This document shows, one piece after another, positions 1 to 8,021 of a stretch of 64,000 nt of DNA. Source of the stretch: Priestia abyssalis (GTDB taxonomy: Bacteria; Bacillota; Bacilli; Bacillales; Bacillaceae_H). Below the pieces are notes generated by a model that was given only the letters and a program-made list of their open reading frames with translations, had not been told where the DNA came from and did not search any database. The stretch covers positions 1,946,417 through 2,010,416 of the forward strand of contig NZ_KV917369.1 in the NCBI RefSeq assembly GCF_002019595.1, written 5' to 3'. Made by a program: the position numbers and the translations under genes. Numbering within the stretch: the first letter of the stretch is position 1; the number at the start of each line of letters is the position of its first letter.

Positions 1-1
1 T

Positions 2-253
2 TTATTAAAACACATAGAAGCCGAAATAGAATGGTCAAAAAAATATAAAACATCTCTCATAGTTGCCGTAGAGACGAGAAAATCGGAAGTTGAGAAAATA
101 TCTTTTTACGGAAAAGGTAAAGACCAATTTTATTCAAGCATGAAAAAGCTGCAAGAAACGTTGAAACAGGAAAAGTATATCGAAGGCATCTCCATTCATT
201 ATTTAGACACATGGAAAGCGTTGGTTAATGGAAACGAGCCAGCTAATCAATAA
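2..253 (+). CDS. C-terminal part of an unidentified protein (5' cut by window edge)
   Basis: An open frame enters from the window start and ends at TAA 251-253, giving about 83 residues with normal Bacillus codon use. It is Lys/Glu-rich, with a segment reading FYGKGKDQFYSSMKKLQETL followed by an amphipathic stretch ending in LDTWKALVNG. I do not recognise the family. The start, promoter and most of the protein lie outside the window. Confidence 0.6.
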   Translation, partial: LLKHIEAEIEWSKKYKTSLIVAVETRKSEVEKISFYGKGKDQFYSSMKKLQETLKQEKYIEGISIHYLDTWKALVNGNEPANQ

Positions 254-357
254 ATCGTTTTAGTAAGATGAGAAAGCAAGTTCACTTGGCTCGTTTCTTT
301 TCACTATATATACATATTCTCCCCATCGAGCAGGTTTGCCAATATCGTGCTGTTCTT

Positions 358-663
358 ATGAGTATGAATCAACTTCATCGTAAGAAAGTAACATACGCTG
401 AATATGTGACATGGTCTGATGAGTCACGCTATGAAATCATTGATGGCATTCCCTATATGCAGACTGCACCATCACGGCAGCACCAACGTATTGTCACTCA
501 ACTAAGAGGTGAACTATATACATTCCTAAAAGGGAAAACACGTGAAGTATATACAGCTCCATTTGACGTTAGGTTATCTGCTGCAGAGGATGAAGGAGAA
601 TATCATGTTGTACAGCCTGATATTAGCGTAGTATGCGTTGAAAGAAAATTTATTGGATATTGA
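358..663 (+). pseudogene. Truncated Uma2-family (DUF820) nuclease gene, N-terminal half only
   Basis: The product (about 101 aa from ATG 358) is nearly identical over its first roughly 95 residues to the intact Uma2 protein at 25,534-26,100. The match covers the HRKKVTYAEYVTWSDE start, the YEIIDGIPYMQ segment and VVQPDISVVC. After the shared GAAAGAAAATT the two sequences part, and this copy stops at once (ERKFIGY, stop). The lost half carries the PDLIVEVLSPST segment expected to hold the PD-(D/E)XK nuclease core, so the remnant should be inactive. The intact copy has TTG where this one has ATG 358, which supports that start. Confidence 0.8.
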
Positions 664-856
664 AGTTATGCTGCTGCAAAGTGATGGCAATTCGTTCTCT
701 TGAGATCTTCGTATGATCAAACTCGACTTTTACCTCGCCATCAGTCGTATCTACTGACACCTTTTCGATTCCTTTCATGCCAGCCAAAATGTGTTCAACA
801 TTAATGATGGACTGATCTGTTGCTGTTTCTTTCAAAAAAAAGGTCGTTTCATTCAT
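650..856 (-). CDS. Small heavy-metal-associated (HMA) domain protein without the CxxC motif
   Basis: The 68-residue protein matches the length and layout of CopZ-type HMA domains: a short beta strand, a helix around residues 18-30 (INVEHILAGMKGIEKV), then VSVDTTDGEVKVEFD and a second helix. The metal-binding CxxC of true copper chaperones is absent; that loop reads ATDQSI. It may therefore be a fold relative with another role. It has a strong ribosome binding site (AGGAGGAA about 6 nt before ATG 856) and stands alone on the minus strand. Its 3' end overlaps the stub end of the truncated Uma2 gene. Confidence 0.7.
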   Translation of the reverse strand: MNETTFFLKETATDQSIINVEHILAGMKGIEKVSVDTTDGEVKVEFDHTKISRERIAITLQQHNFNIQ

Positions 857-1009
857 TTAGCTTTCCTCCTGCCTGTTTTGTCTTCTTTTCTTTTAGTTTA
901 CACGGAGGGGAATAAATTAAACCTCTCGAGGATAAAGCTTGCAGTCACATTCAAGTTGGGGTCAGTTATTAAGTGAAATGTATACAGAATACAAAATGCT
1001 ATATTTTGG

Positions 1010-1038
1010 TTGACAAAGACATAATATACTTGTATTAT
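1010..1038 (+). promoter_or_regulatory. Sigma-A promoter of the metNPQ operon
   Basis: A perfect -35 TTGACA (1010-1015) is separated by 17 bp from -10 TATTAT (1033-1038). This would start transcription about 20 nt before the S-box aptamer. Confidence 0.75.
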
Positions 1039-1063
1039 TTAAAGAGTCCAATTATTCATAATA

Positions 1064-1220
1064 CTTATCCAGAGAGACCGAGGGATTAGGCCCTATGACG
1101 TCCGGCAACCCCCTTATTGGGAAGGTGCCAATTCCTGCAGAATGGCTTTCATTCTGAAAGATAAGTCGAAATATAGATTATGTTTCGATGCTCTTTTCAG
1201 TTGAAAGGGGCATTTTTTTA
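1064..1220 (+). promoter_or_regulatory. S-box (SAM-I) riboswitch with intrinsic terminator
   Basis: The leader has the SAM-I hallmarks: CTTATCcAGAGAG opening the P1 stem at 1064, GAGGGAttaGGCCC, CCGGCAACC, GGTGCCAATTCCTGCA, and the closing GATAAG at 1160-1165. It is followed by a hairpin (1188-1213) and a T-run, the expected terminator of the expression platform. In this class SAM binding favours termination, so the methionine importer downstream should be switched on when SAM is low. Confidence 0.97.
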
Positions 1221-1384
1221 TTTGAATGATGGGTTGGGAGCTGATTCTTTGAACAAATCTATTAATTAGAATGTATATATATAGATTTGAACATATTTTC
1301 AAAGACACTGCTCTCCTGTGTATGTCATAATCCCGAGAACAACTCGCTCGGAAATACTAGCTTTAGAGAAAATGGGGTCATCAT

Positions 1385-2398
1385 ATGATTGAAATTCAAA
1401 ATCTTTCAAAGATTTACAAAACGAAAAACGGGTTAGTGAAAGGTGTGGATGAAGTCTCGATCACCATTCAAGAAGGAGAAATCTATGGGATTGTAGGATA
1501 TTCCGGTGCCGGAAAAAGCTCCTTGCTTCGCTGTATTAATTTATTGGAGAGACCTACATCCGGAACGATTACGGTGGATGGGACTGATTTAACATCTTTA
1601 AAGGGTGAAAACTTGCGGGTGGCAAGGTTAAAAATCGGGATGATTTTCCAGCATTTTTATTTAATTAGCCAAAAAACCGTGTTTGAGAACATTGCTTTTG
1701 CATTAAAAGCTGCAAAAATGCCGGCAGATCAAATAAAGGGGCGGGTAGAAGAATTGCTTGAAATGGTTGGGCTTTCCGATAAAAGAGATGTTTACCCGGC
1801 ACAGCTGAGCGGGGGACAAAAACAACGGGTTGCCATTGCAAGGGCGCTTGCCAATAACCCGACGGTGCTTTTATGTGATGAAGCTACATCTGCTTTGGAC
1901 CCAAAGACGACCAAGTCCATTTTGAATTTATTGAAAAAGATCAATAAAGAATTCAACATTACCATTGTCCTCATTACTCATGAAATGGATGTTGTAAAGG
2001 AAATTTGCAACCGAATGGCGATCATGCAAGGTGGAAAGGTCATTGAAGAAGGTTCTGTCTATGACATCTTCGCCGATCCAAAGAACGAATTAACAAAAGA
2101 GTTTATCGAAAGCGTCGTTTCCTTTGAAGTACCTGAGGCGATTGTCAGCCGCTGTGAAGGACCGATTGTGAAAATCATGTTCAAAGGGAAAGTCGCCGGC
2201 GAAGGGATTATTTCAGATACACTTCAGCAATTTAATGTGAAAGGCAACTTTCTTCACGGTTCCATTGAATATATTCAAGAAATGCCGCTTGGTATCTTCA
2301 TTATGGAACTAAAAGGACAAACAGAAGAAATTAACACCGCCCTTCAGTATATTGAAAAACGGGAAGCGATAGTGGAGGTGTTACGTAATGGGCTTTGA
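1385..2398 (+). CDS. metN: Methionine ABC transporter, ATP-binding protein MetN
   Basis: A 337-aa ABC ATPase of methionine importer type. It has Walker A GYSGAGKSS (about residue 37), LSGGQKQR signature (about 140), Walker B VLLCDEATSALD (about 160) and the switch His in LITHEMD. Residues from about 260 form the C-terminal NIL/ACT-like regulatory domain typical of MetN, which senses cytoplasmic methionine. It powers uptake of methionine through MetP with MetQ as the binding protein. It lies directly behind the S-box riboswitch and overlaps the permease gene by 11 nt. Confidence 0.96.
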   Translation: MIEIQNLSKIYKTKNGLVKGVDEVSITIQEGEIYGIVGYSGAGKSSLLRCINLLERPTSGTITVDGTDLTSLKGENLRVARLKIGMIFQHFYLISQKTVFENIAFALKAAKMPADQIKGRVEELLEMVGLSDKRDVYPAQLSGGQKQRVAIARALANNPTVLLCDEATSALDPKTTKSILNLLKKINKEFNITIVLITHEMDVVKEICNRMAIMQGGKVIEEGSVYDIFADPKNELTKEFIESVVSFEVPEAIVSRCEGPIVKIMFKGKVAGEGIISDTLQQFNVKGNFLHGSIEYIQEMPLGIFIMELKGQTEEINTALQYIEKREAIVEVLRNGL

Positions 2399-3059
2399 TT
2401 TTAATCATTTGATAGAACTACTTCCTGATATAAATCAGGCATTTATTCAAACGATTTATATGATTACCATCTCTCTGGCAGTTTCAGTGGTAGTCGGGCT
2501 GCCAATCGGGATTTTATTATATGTCACTGATAAGGGTTTGTTTTTTGAAAATCGTTTAGCCAAATCGGTATTAGATTTTGTAGTAAATATGGTACGGTCG
2601 ATTCCATTTATTATTTTATTGGTGGCGTTACTTCCATTTACAAAGTTTTTGGTAGGTACAACCATTGGGCCAACCGCAGCAAGTGTTTCTCTTTCCGTTG
2701 CGGCCATTCCATTTTTTGCCCGGATTGTGGAAACTGCTTTAAGGGAGATTGATAACGGAGTCATTGAAGCAGCTGTGGCTGCCGGTGCCACTCCGTGGAT
2801 GATCATAAAGGAGGTATTGTTGCTGGAAGCCAAATCCGGAATTATTTCGGGTATTACCTTAACCCTTATTAGTTTAATTGGGTTTTCGGCCATGGCCGGT
2901 ACTGTCGGCGGCGGGGGAATCGGAGACTTGGCCATCCGCTTTGGTTATTATCGATATGACAATACAATTATGATTGCAACAGTTGTCATCTTAATTGTTC
3001 TAGTTCAAGTTGTTCAGCTTTTAGGTGATTTTATCGCCAAAGTTGTAGATAAAAGATAA
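2388..3059 (+). CDS. metP: Methionine ABC transporter permease
   Basis: The 223-aa hydrophobic protein has about five membrane segments and the MetI/MetP permease EAA-type loop (EAAVAAGATPWMIIKEVLL, about residues 125-143) that docks on MetN. The start ATG 2388 overlaps the end of metN, indicating translational coupling. GGEGVLRNG-coding DNA just upstream supplies GGAGGTG as ribosome binding site. It is the membrane pore of the SAM-riboswitch-controlled importer. Confidence 0.95.
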   Translation: MGFDFNHLIELLPDINQAFIQTIYMITISLAVSVVVGLPIGILLYVTDKGLFFENRLAKSVLDFVVNMVRSIPFIILLVALLPFTKFLVGTTIGPTAASVSLSVAAIPFFARIVETALREIDNGVIEAAVAAGATPWMIIKEVLLLEAKSGIISGITLTLISLIGFSAMAGTVGGGGIGDLAIRFGYYRYDNTIMIATVVILIVLVQVVQLLGDFIAKVVDKR

Positions 3060-3076
3060 AGAGAAAGAGGGAGAAG

Positions 3077-3907
3077 ATGATGAAAAAATGGCTTAAAGCT
3101 TTTATTCCATTATTTGTTGCGGGAGCTTTATCAGCGTGTGGTAACACAGGCGGCAATGAAGAGGCAAACACGGATACGAAAGAAGTTAAATTTGGTGCGA
3201 CTGCCGGTCCTTATAGTGATATGGTGAAGAAAGCCATTGCACCAGAGTTAGAAGAAAAGGGATATAAAGTAGAGATTGTAGAATTCAGCGATTACATCCA
3301 ACCTAATATGGCATTGGATCAAGGGGATATTCAAGCGAACTTGTTCCAGCACACGATTTACCTTGAGAATTTTGAAAAAGAAAATAATATGGACTTAACG
3401 GCATTAATTTCGGTTCCAACAGCACCGATGGGAATCTACTCGAACACGTACCAGTCTCTAGATGAAGTAAAAGAAGGAGCAACTGTTACGGTTCCAAATG
3501 ACCCGACGAATGCAGCCCGTGCTTTCAATACATTGGAAGATGAGGGGTTAATCAAACTCGATGAGAAGACAGATCCGCTTACCGTTTCTGAAAAAGATAT
3601 CGTAGAAAATAAGAAAAATTTAGTGTTCCAGCCAATTGAAGCAGGCCAGCTTCCCCGTTCAGTAGAAAGTGCGGACTTAGCAGCCGTACCAGGAAACTTT
3701 GCGCTGGCAGCGAAGATGGACTTGCTTAGTGCATTGGCTCTTGAAAATATGATGGATCCTTACCGCAATGTCGTAGCTGTCAAAGCAGAAAATGAAGATT
3801 CTCAACTAACAAAAGACCTAAAAGAAATTGTAGAATCAGAAGACTTTGAGAAAGTGATTGATGAAGAATTTGAAGGATTTGGAAAGCCTGAATGGATGGA
3901 GAAATAA
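3077..3907 (+). CDS. metQ: Methionine-binding lipoprotein MetQ
   Basis: A 276-aa NlpA/MetQ-type lipoprotein. The signal peptide ends in lipobox LSAC with Cys21, giving a lipid-anchored extracytoplasmic protein. The mature part begins with VKFGATAGPYSDMV and includes DYIQPNMALDQGDIQANLFQH, the family's ligand-binding core. ATG 3077 and ATG 3080 are adjacent; GAGGGAGAAG upstream serves either. It is the last gene of metNPQ and is followed by a hairpin of the dispersed repeat family that ends in a T-run. Confidence 0.95.
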   Translation: MMKKWLKAFIPLFVAGALSACGNTGGNEEANTDTKEVKFGATAGPYSDMVKKAIAPELEEKGYKVEIVEFSDYIQPNMALDQGDIQANLFQHTIYLENFEKENNMDLTALISVPTAPMGIYSNTYQSLDEVKEGATVTVPNDPTNAARAFNTLEDEGLIKLDEKTDPLTVSEKDIVENKKNLVFQPIEAGQLPRSVESADLAAVPGNFALAAKMDLLSALALENMMDPYRNVVAVKAENEDSQLTKDLKEIVESEDFEKVIDEEFEGFGKPEWMEK

Positions 3908-3950
3908 GTCACTTCCTATAAGTAGAAGGCTGTTTAATTTTCATATTTAG

Positions 3951-4004
3951 GGCCAGTCCCCCGTTGAGTAAAAGTATTCACTTGACGGGGGACTGGTCCT
4001 TTTT
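3951..4004 (+). repeat. Dispersed hairpin repeat (CAGTCCCCCGCTGAG family), copy 1; also terminator of metQ
   Basis: The left arm CCAGTCCCCCGTTGAGT and right arm ACGGGGGACTGGTCC form a long stem followed by TTTTT. It lies about 45 nt after the metQ stop, so it can act as the operon terminator. Confidence 0.85.
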
Positions 4005-4267
4005 CACAGTACATGTTTTTTTGATTTGAGCCAGATGGTAGAGTAGTAGTAGGACATTCAAGACAGAAACTGAAATATTTTTAAATGAAATAGTGAGGTA
4101 GACCAATGGAATGGTAAACATTGCATGATAAGATAAATGAAGACATTCTTATTTTTTCGCAGAATTTAGATGTGATCAACGGTTGTAAATTCGCTGTTGA
4201 TAGTAGATGTACATAAAAGTAAAATGACAGATGTTTTATATACTTGAAGGGGAGTGTGCTAGATAAG
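4005..4267. other. Intergenic, no gene seen
   Basis: AT-rich sequence between the metQ terminator repeat and the next gene. All frames carry frequent stops, and I see no RNA element. Confidence 0.5.
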
Positions 4268-4687
4268 ATGCTTTATACATGGGATATCGAGAAAATCATT
4301 AAAAATACATTACAGGAGCACAATTTAAATATTAATTATGAATTTAACAATCATCTACCTGCACCTATGAGCTATAACGTCTCAACAAATACAATCAAAT
4401 TTAATTATCTTCAAGTTAACGGTTATATAGGTAACATTAGAATGAAAGAGACAGATGAAAATGTGGTTAAAATCATTCTGTATCATGAGATTGGTTATTA
4501 TTTAGATTTTAAGAAAAACAAACATGACTTAAGAATTCTAATGTATGGTGATGAAGAAGAAAAAGAAAGTCTTAAAGCTGAAATAGAAATGAATGCCTGG
4601 GAATATGGGAGAACATTAGTGCCCGAACAGCTATTAGATTTATATGATAAAGTACGTGAATTAGATCAAATGCTAATAAAGCGCTAA
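4268..4687 (+). CDS. ImmA/IrrE-like (zincin-fold) protein with altered HExxH motif
   Basis: A 139-aa protein (ATG 4268; an in-frame GTG 4256 and TTG 4244 are alternatives around the AAGGGGAG ribosome binding site). The segment VVKIILYHEIGYYLDFKKN resembles the HExxHxxD helix of ImmA/IrrE-type metallopeptidases. The second His is Tyr here (HEIGY), which would remove a zinc ligand. A further acidic stretch (LKAEIEMNAWEYG, about residue 105) matches the downstream Glu-containing helix of that fold. It may be an inactive relative. There is no adjacent Xre-type repressor, as ImmA would have. It ends 15 nt before the next gene. Confidence 0.55.
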   Translation: MLYTWDIEKIIKNTLQEHNLNINYEFNNHLPAPMSYNVSTNTIKFNYLQVNGYIGNIRMKETDENVVKIILYHEIGYYLDFKKNKHDLRILMYGDEEEKESLKAEIEMNAWEYGRTLVPEQLLDLYDKVRELDQMLIKR

Positions 4688-4702
4688 TAATGGAGTTTGC
4701 TG

Positions 4703-6109
4703 ATGAATAAGAGAATCTATCTTAATCTTTTTATTGTTAGTTTTGTCATCATGGGACTCGAGATGACGGCCGCTCGCTTTATTGCACCCTCGTTTGGAAA
4801 CACTGTATACACGTGGGGAATCGTTATTTCCATTTTTCTCATTGGCTCATCCATTGGATATATGGCTGGCGGGTTTATTGGAGACCAGAGTTACAGTCAT
4901 AAAATGATGCATTTTCTTTATGTTTTTGGAATCATGACAGTAGCTCTCATCCCAATGATTAAGGATTTTATGTTTCCTTATTTGGAATCCTTCTCAAGTA
5001 CTCTAGGAACAACTATGGGGGTTACTATTTTATACTTTATTCCCAATATCATATTCAGCAGCATGGGCACTATACTAATGAAAGACGGCCTGGATGAAAA
5101 GGTGAGCGGGAAGGCCATTGGGTCTCTCCATACCGCATCGGCAATAGGCAGTGTATTGGGGACATTGGTGACGACGTTTTTTCTCATTCCATTAACACAC
5201 ATTCATTCAGTGATCAGTGTATTTGCCTTTATGATATTTTTCGCTTACTTATGCTATGTTGAAGTGAAAGCCGCCTCACAAATTCTATTAGTGCTGGCTG
5301 CGCTTCTTTTTGTTTTTTTGCCCTTTTTTTCAGCTAAAGTAAAAACCTCTGAAATACTCCATAAGACAACGAGTCTGTATCATGACATCTACGTATATCA
5401 ATCTACTTCTTTTAATGGAAAAGAGGGGAACTATCGATATCTCACTTTTGGCAATAAGACAACGATTCAAGGGGTCATCGACTTGGACGACCCTGACAGA
5501 TTAGTGGTCGATTATGCCAAAAGTGTATGGCAGATTTCTGATGTTTTTGCACCAAAAAGTGAAAAGGTATTCATGATTGGTCATGGAATAGGAACACTGA
5601 CTAGAAAATTTGAACAAGAGGGTAAGCAAGTAAAAGTTGTGGAACTAGACAAGGGCGTTTTGGAGGTAAGCCGGGATTATTTCCAGTATGAAGGGAACAG
5701 TGTTGAAATTGGAGATGGCAGAAAATTATTAAAAGAAACAAAGGATACATTCGATGTAATGGTATTGGATGCCTATAACAACACACATCATGTACCTTTC
5801 CATTTAATTTCGAGGGAATTCTTTTCGTTAACAAGCGAAAAATTGAATGATGATGGAATTCTCATCATTAATGCCATCGGAAACCCGAAAAAGGATGCAG
5901 TCATCGAATCGATGAACACCACATTAAAAAGCGTCTATCCTTATGTATATATATTTGCAAAAGGAGAGAAGAAGGGGTTACAAAATTTGACGATTGTGGG
6001 AAGCAAAGAGCCTCTTGATAGTAAAAAGATAACGGGTCAGCACGTCATAAAAGTGAATGAAGGCGAGTTGATTTTAGACGGGGATACGAAACTCCGTCAT
6101 TTAAATTGA
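4703..6109 (+). CDS. Fused membrane transporter-like / spermidine synthase-like protein
   Basis: The 468-aa protein begins with six or more hydrophobic segments (residues 1-210, opening LNLFIVSFVIMGLEMTAARF). A SpeE-like Rossmann methyltransferase fold follows: FMIGHGIGTLTRKF as the nucleotide-binding loop (about 290), VKVVELDKGVLEVSRDYF with the acidic ribose-binding residue, and DVMVLDAYNNTHHVPFHL as the active-site region. Such fusions are common in bacteria and their substrate is generally unknown. I chose ATG 4703, which follows TGGAG, over an upstream TTG. It may form an operon with the ImmA/IrrE-like gene before it. Confidence 0.8.
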   Translation: MNKRIYLNLFIVSFVIMGLEMTAARFIAPSFGNTVYTWGIVISIFLIGSSIGYMAGGFIGDQSYSHKMMHFLYVFGIMTVALIPMIKDFMFPYLESFSSTLGTTMGVTILYFIPNIIFSSMGTILMKDGLDEKVSGKAIGSLHTASAIGSVLGTLVTTFFLIPLTHIHSVISVFAFMIFFAYLCYVEVKAASQILLVLAALLFVFLPFFSAKVKTSEILHKTTSLYHDIYVYQSTSFNGKEGNYRYLTFGNKTTIQGVIDLDDPDRLVVDYAKSVWQISDVFAPKSEKVFMIGHGIGTLTRKFEQEGKQVKVVELDKGVLEVSRDYFQYEGNSVEIGDGRKLLKETKDTFDVMVLDAYNNTHHVPFHLISREFFSLTSEKLNDDGILIINAIGNPKKDAVIESMNTTLKSVYPYVYIFAKGEKKGLQNLTIVGSKEPLDSKKITGQHVIKVNEGELILDGDTKLRHLN

Positions 6110-6117
6110 TCAAACAC

Positions 6118-6155
6118 GGAGAGAATCTATTAAGCAAATAAAAGATTCTCCGCAA
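6118..6155 (+). terminator. Stem-loop after the spermidine synthase-like gene
   Basis: Inverted arms CGGAGAGAATCT and AGATTCTCCG are separated by about 15 nt, but no T-run follows. It could be a weak terminator or a processing stem. Confidence 0.4.
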
Positions 6156-6208
6156 GACATTTATGCATGTATGAAAGAACGATATTTAAGGATAAGGGAG
6201 ATTCTAAG

Positions 6209-7018
6209 ATGAAATTAATATCCATTTGTCCAAGTAATACAGAATTATTGGCCTATTTAGGCTTAACTTCTTCCTTAATAGGTGTGGATGATTTCTCAGA
6301 TTGGCCTGAGAGTGTGAACGCATTGCCAAGGCTTGGTCCTGATTTAGACATTGATATGGACAAGGTCGAAGAACTGCAGCCTGACTTAGTACTGGCATCT
6401 CTCACAGTACCTGGAATGGAACGAAATATCGAAGAGCTGAAGAAGAGAAAGATACCATATATCATCGTACCTAACCCTAAGACATTAACAGAGGTTGGAG
6501 AAAGCTTGCTGTTTGTCGGACAAGCGACGAATACTTATGACAAAGCAAAACGATTATTTGAGAAATACAATCTTATCCTTGAAAACTACCATTTTTTATC
6601 TAAGCAAATAGAAAAGCCGAAAACACTTTATTGGGAATGGTGGGCTAAACCTATTTTTACCCCTGGTGCCGATAATTGGTTAACCGAAATGAGTGAGCTT
6701 GCAGGAGGGAGAAACGTATTTCAAGATAAGACTGAAGCAAGTGTCCAAACAGATTGGGACGAAGTTAAAAAAAGAAATCCCGATGTGATATGCATTGTAT
6801 GGGTTGGGGTACAGAAGGAAAAAGTGAATCCGAAGGTGATCCTAAAACGCCCTGAGTCAGAGCAAATGGCGGCGATTAAAAACAATCAATTGTACATATT
6901 AGAGGAACCGTTATTTTGCCGTCCTTCGCCCAGATTATTACTCGGTTTAAATAAGATAGCGAGTATTCTTCACCCTTCTATTTTTCCGCCAATGATCGAA
7001 AATAAAAAAGACATTTAA
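6209..7018 (+). CDS. BtuF-like substrate-binding-fold protein lacking a signal peptide
   Basis: A 269-aa protein of the periplasmic-binding-protein helical-backbone type (BtuF/FhuD superfamily). It has ISICPSNTELLAYLGL at the start, LIGVDDFSDWP, a central DIDMDKVEELQPDLVLAS and the typical late segment MAAIKNNQLYILEE. It starts at ATG 6209 behind AAGGGAGA with no signal sequence or lipobox, so it is probably cytoplasmic, and no permease or ATPase gene is next to it. Comparable unanchored proteins are usually annotated as cobalamin-binding. The ligand is not evident from the sequence. An FbpA-type gene follows. Confidence 0.75.
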   Translation: MKLISICPSNTELLAYLGLTSSLIGVDDFSDWPESVNALPRLGPDLDIDMDKVEELQPDLVLASLTVPGMERNIEELKKRKIPYIIVPNPKTLTEVGESLLFVGQATNTYDKAKRLFEKYNLILENYHFLSKQIEKPKTLYWEWWAKPIFTPGADNWLTEMSELAGGRNVFQDKTEASVQTDWDEVKKRNPDVICIVWVGVQKEKVNPKVILKRPESEQMAAIKNNQLYILEEPLFCRPSPRLLLGLNKIASILHPSIFPPMIENKKDI

Positions 7019-7140
7019 TGATGATTTTAAAGTCAATTCTTCGGAATTGCTGCATACAATTAAATTTGTTGATGTGTTGGTCATTGACGATTTAAAAAGG
7101 AAAATGTGGTGTTTAAAAAGAAAGGAGCTATGTTTCGAAT

Positions 7141-7299
7141 ATGCAGAGAGGTCTCTTAAACCAAGCAGTTCAAATGCGCAAAGAGTATCTTATTAATCAG
7201 CTCATTGAAGTTGGGTATACGAAGACGGCGGATGGCAGGCAACTGTACGAGTTGACATTAACGGAGCTTGAGGTAGTTTATAATAATATCATCGGATAA
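7141..7299 (+). CDS. fbpA: FbpA-type (Fur-regulated basic protein) small protein
   Basis: This 52-aa ORF reads MQRGLLNQAVQMRKEYLINQ, then a GYTK turn and QLYELTLTELEVVYNNI. The (R/K)KxxLI...LYELTLTELE pattern is that of the Bacillus FbpA family, proposed to help the FsrA small RNA in iron-sparing regulation. An AAAGGAG lies 13 nt upstream, a little far. I see no clear Fur box in the 120 nt upstream, so iron control is inferred only from the family. Confidence 0.75.
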   Translation: MQRGLLNQAVQMRKEYLINQLIEVGYTKTADGRQLYELTLTELEVVYNNIIG

Positions 7300-7316
7300 G
7301 AAATAAGCAAATAAAA

Positions 7317-7344
7317 AAGCTAAAAGTCATTTGACTTTTAGCTT
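7317..7344 (-). terminator. Intrinsic terminator, best oriented for minus-strand transcription
   Basis: A perfect 13-bp stem (AAGCTAAAAGTCA / TGACTTTTAGCTT) has only a 2-nt loop. The A-run precedes it on the plus strand, so the U-run would follow on minus-strand RNA. It could serve both strands. Confidence 0.6.
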
Positions 7345-7455
7345 CATAAGAATGCGGCATTAATATTGAGAGAAAGAATTCATTAGAACTCTCAGGTAAT
7401 TGAGTTCCGAGCTTGGTTTTAAATTCGGAAAAGCGATAATAGATGATATTTTTCT

Positions 7456-7563
7456 TTAAGCCCCAATAATCTCTTCTTGTGTTTTATCTGTTTTCATCCG
7501 TAACAATTTTTCACCATTATATTGTATTCTTAAATAAATCCAATCATCGACAATATTGATCAA
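7456..7563 (-). other. Possible small minus-strand gene or gene remnant
   Basis: An open frame of about 35 codons ends at 7456, reading LINIVDDWIYLRIQYNGEKL and then MKTDKTQEEIIGA. The amino-acid pattern looks protein-like, and the minus-strand terminator at 7317-7344 lies downstream. However, there is no ATG with a ribosome binding site at its head (only TTG 7563 or an internal ATG). The rest of 7345-7679 shows no other gene. Confidence 0.25.
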
Positions 7564-7679
7564 TCGTATTCTAAATAATCAATAATGACAATAAATTTTA
7601 TTCATATAGCCACCACATACAAGCATAAACTGTAATAAGAAATACTTCTTTTAGAAGTAGGCAGCAAGGAGGTGACAAC

Positions 7680-7898
7680 ATGAGATTCCTATCGGGTTTA
7701 ACAAGTCTTCTTTTGATTATTGGTGGTTTGAACTGGCTTGCTGTAGCATTAGGTGTCAATGTCGTAGAGGCATGGTTTGGATCCTGGGAATGGTTAGTGA
7801 ATACAATTTACTGGTTAGTGGGATTATCTGCACTTTATCAAATTTATGATTGTTTCTTTGCAAGTAATGGGCAATCAGTAAAAAGTAAATCGCAATGA
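7680..7898 (+). CDS. DUF378-family small membrane protein
   Basis: A 72-aa protein with two hydrophobic segments: LTSLLLIIGGLNWLAVAL at the N-terminus and a second around VNTIYWLVGLSALYQIYDCFF. This is the DUF378 (B. subtilis YuzA-like) pattern with the conserved GGLNW and GLSALYQI motifs. AGGAGGTG lies 5 nt before ATG 7680. The function is unknown. A clear terminator follows, so it is monocistronic. Confidence 0.85.
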   Translation: MRFLSGLTSLLLIIGGLNWLAVALGVNVVEAWFGSWEWLVNTIYWLVGLSALYQIYDCFFASNGQSVKSKSQ

Positions 7899-7927
7899 TA
7901 AAATAATATATTAATTATGAATAATCT

Positions 7928-7961
7928 AGAGTGTTAGGATATTTTTCTAACACTCTTTTTA
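7928..7961 (+). terminator. Intrinsic terminator
   Basis: AGAGTGTTAGGA and TTCTAACACTCT pair around a short loop, followed by TTTTT. It ends the DUF378 gene. Confidence 0.85.
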
Positions 7962-8021
7962 TCGTCATGATTGTAAATAAACAACAATATTATAGAAGGT
8001 AACTACAACGGAGGTGAAGTC

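Noticed and set aside
2456..2935. Long minus-strand open frames opposite metP and other genes
   Set aside because: They lie wholly inside well-supported genes on the other strand, have no ribosome binding sites and give low-complexity protein.
7130..7159. ATG 7130 as start of the FbpA gene (closer to AAAGGAG)
   Set aside because: It is in a different frame and stops after nine codons. The conserved FbpA sequence begins at ATG 7141.
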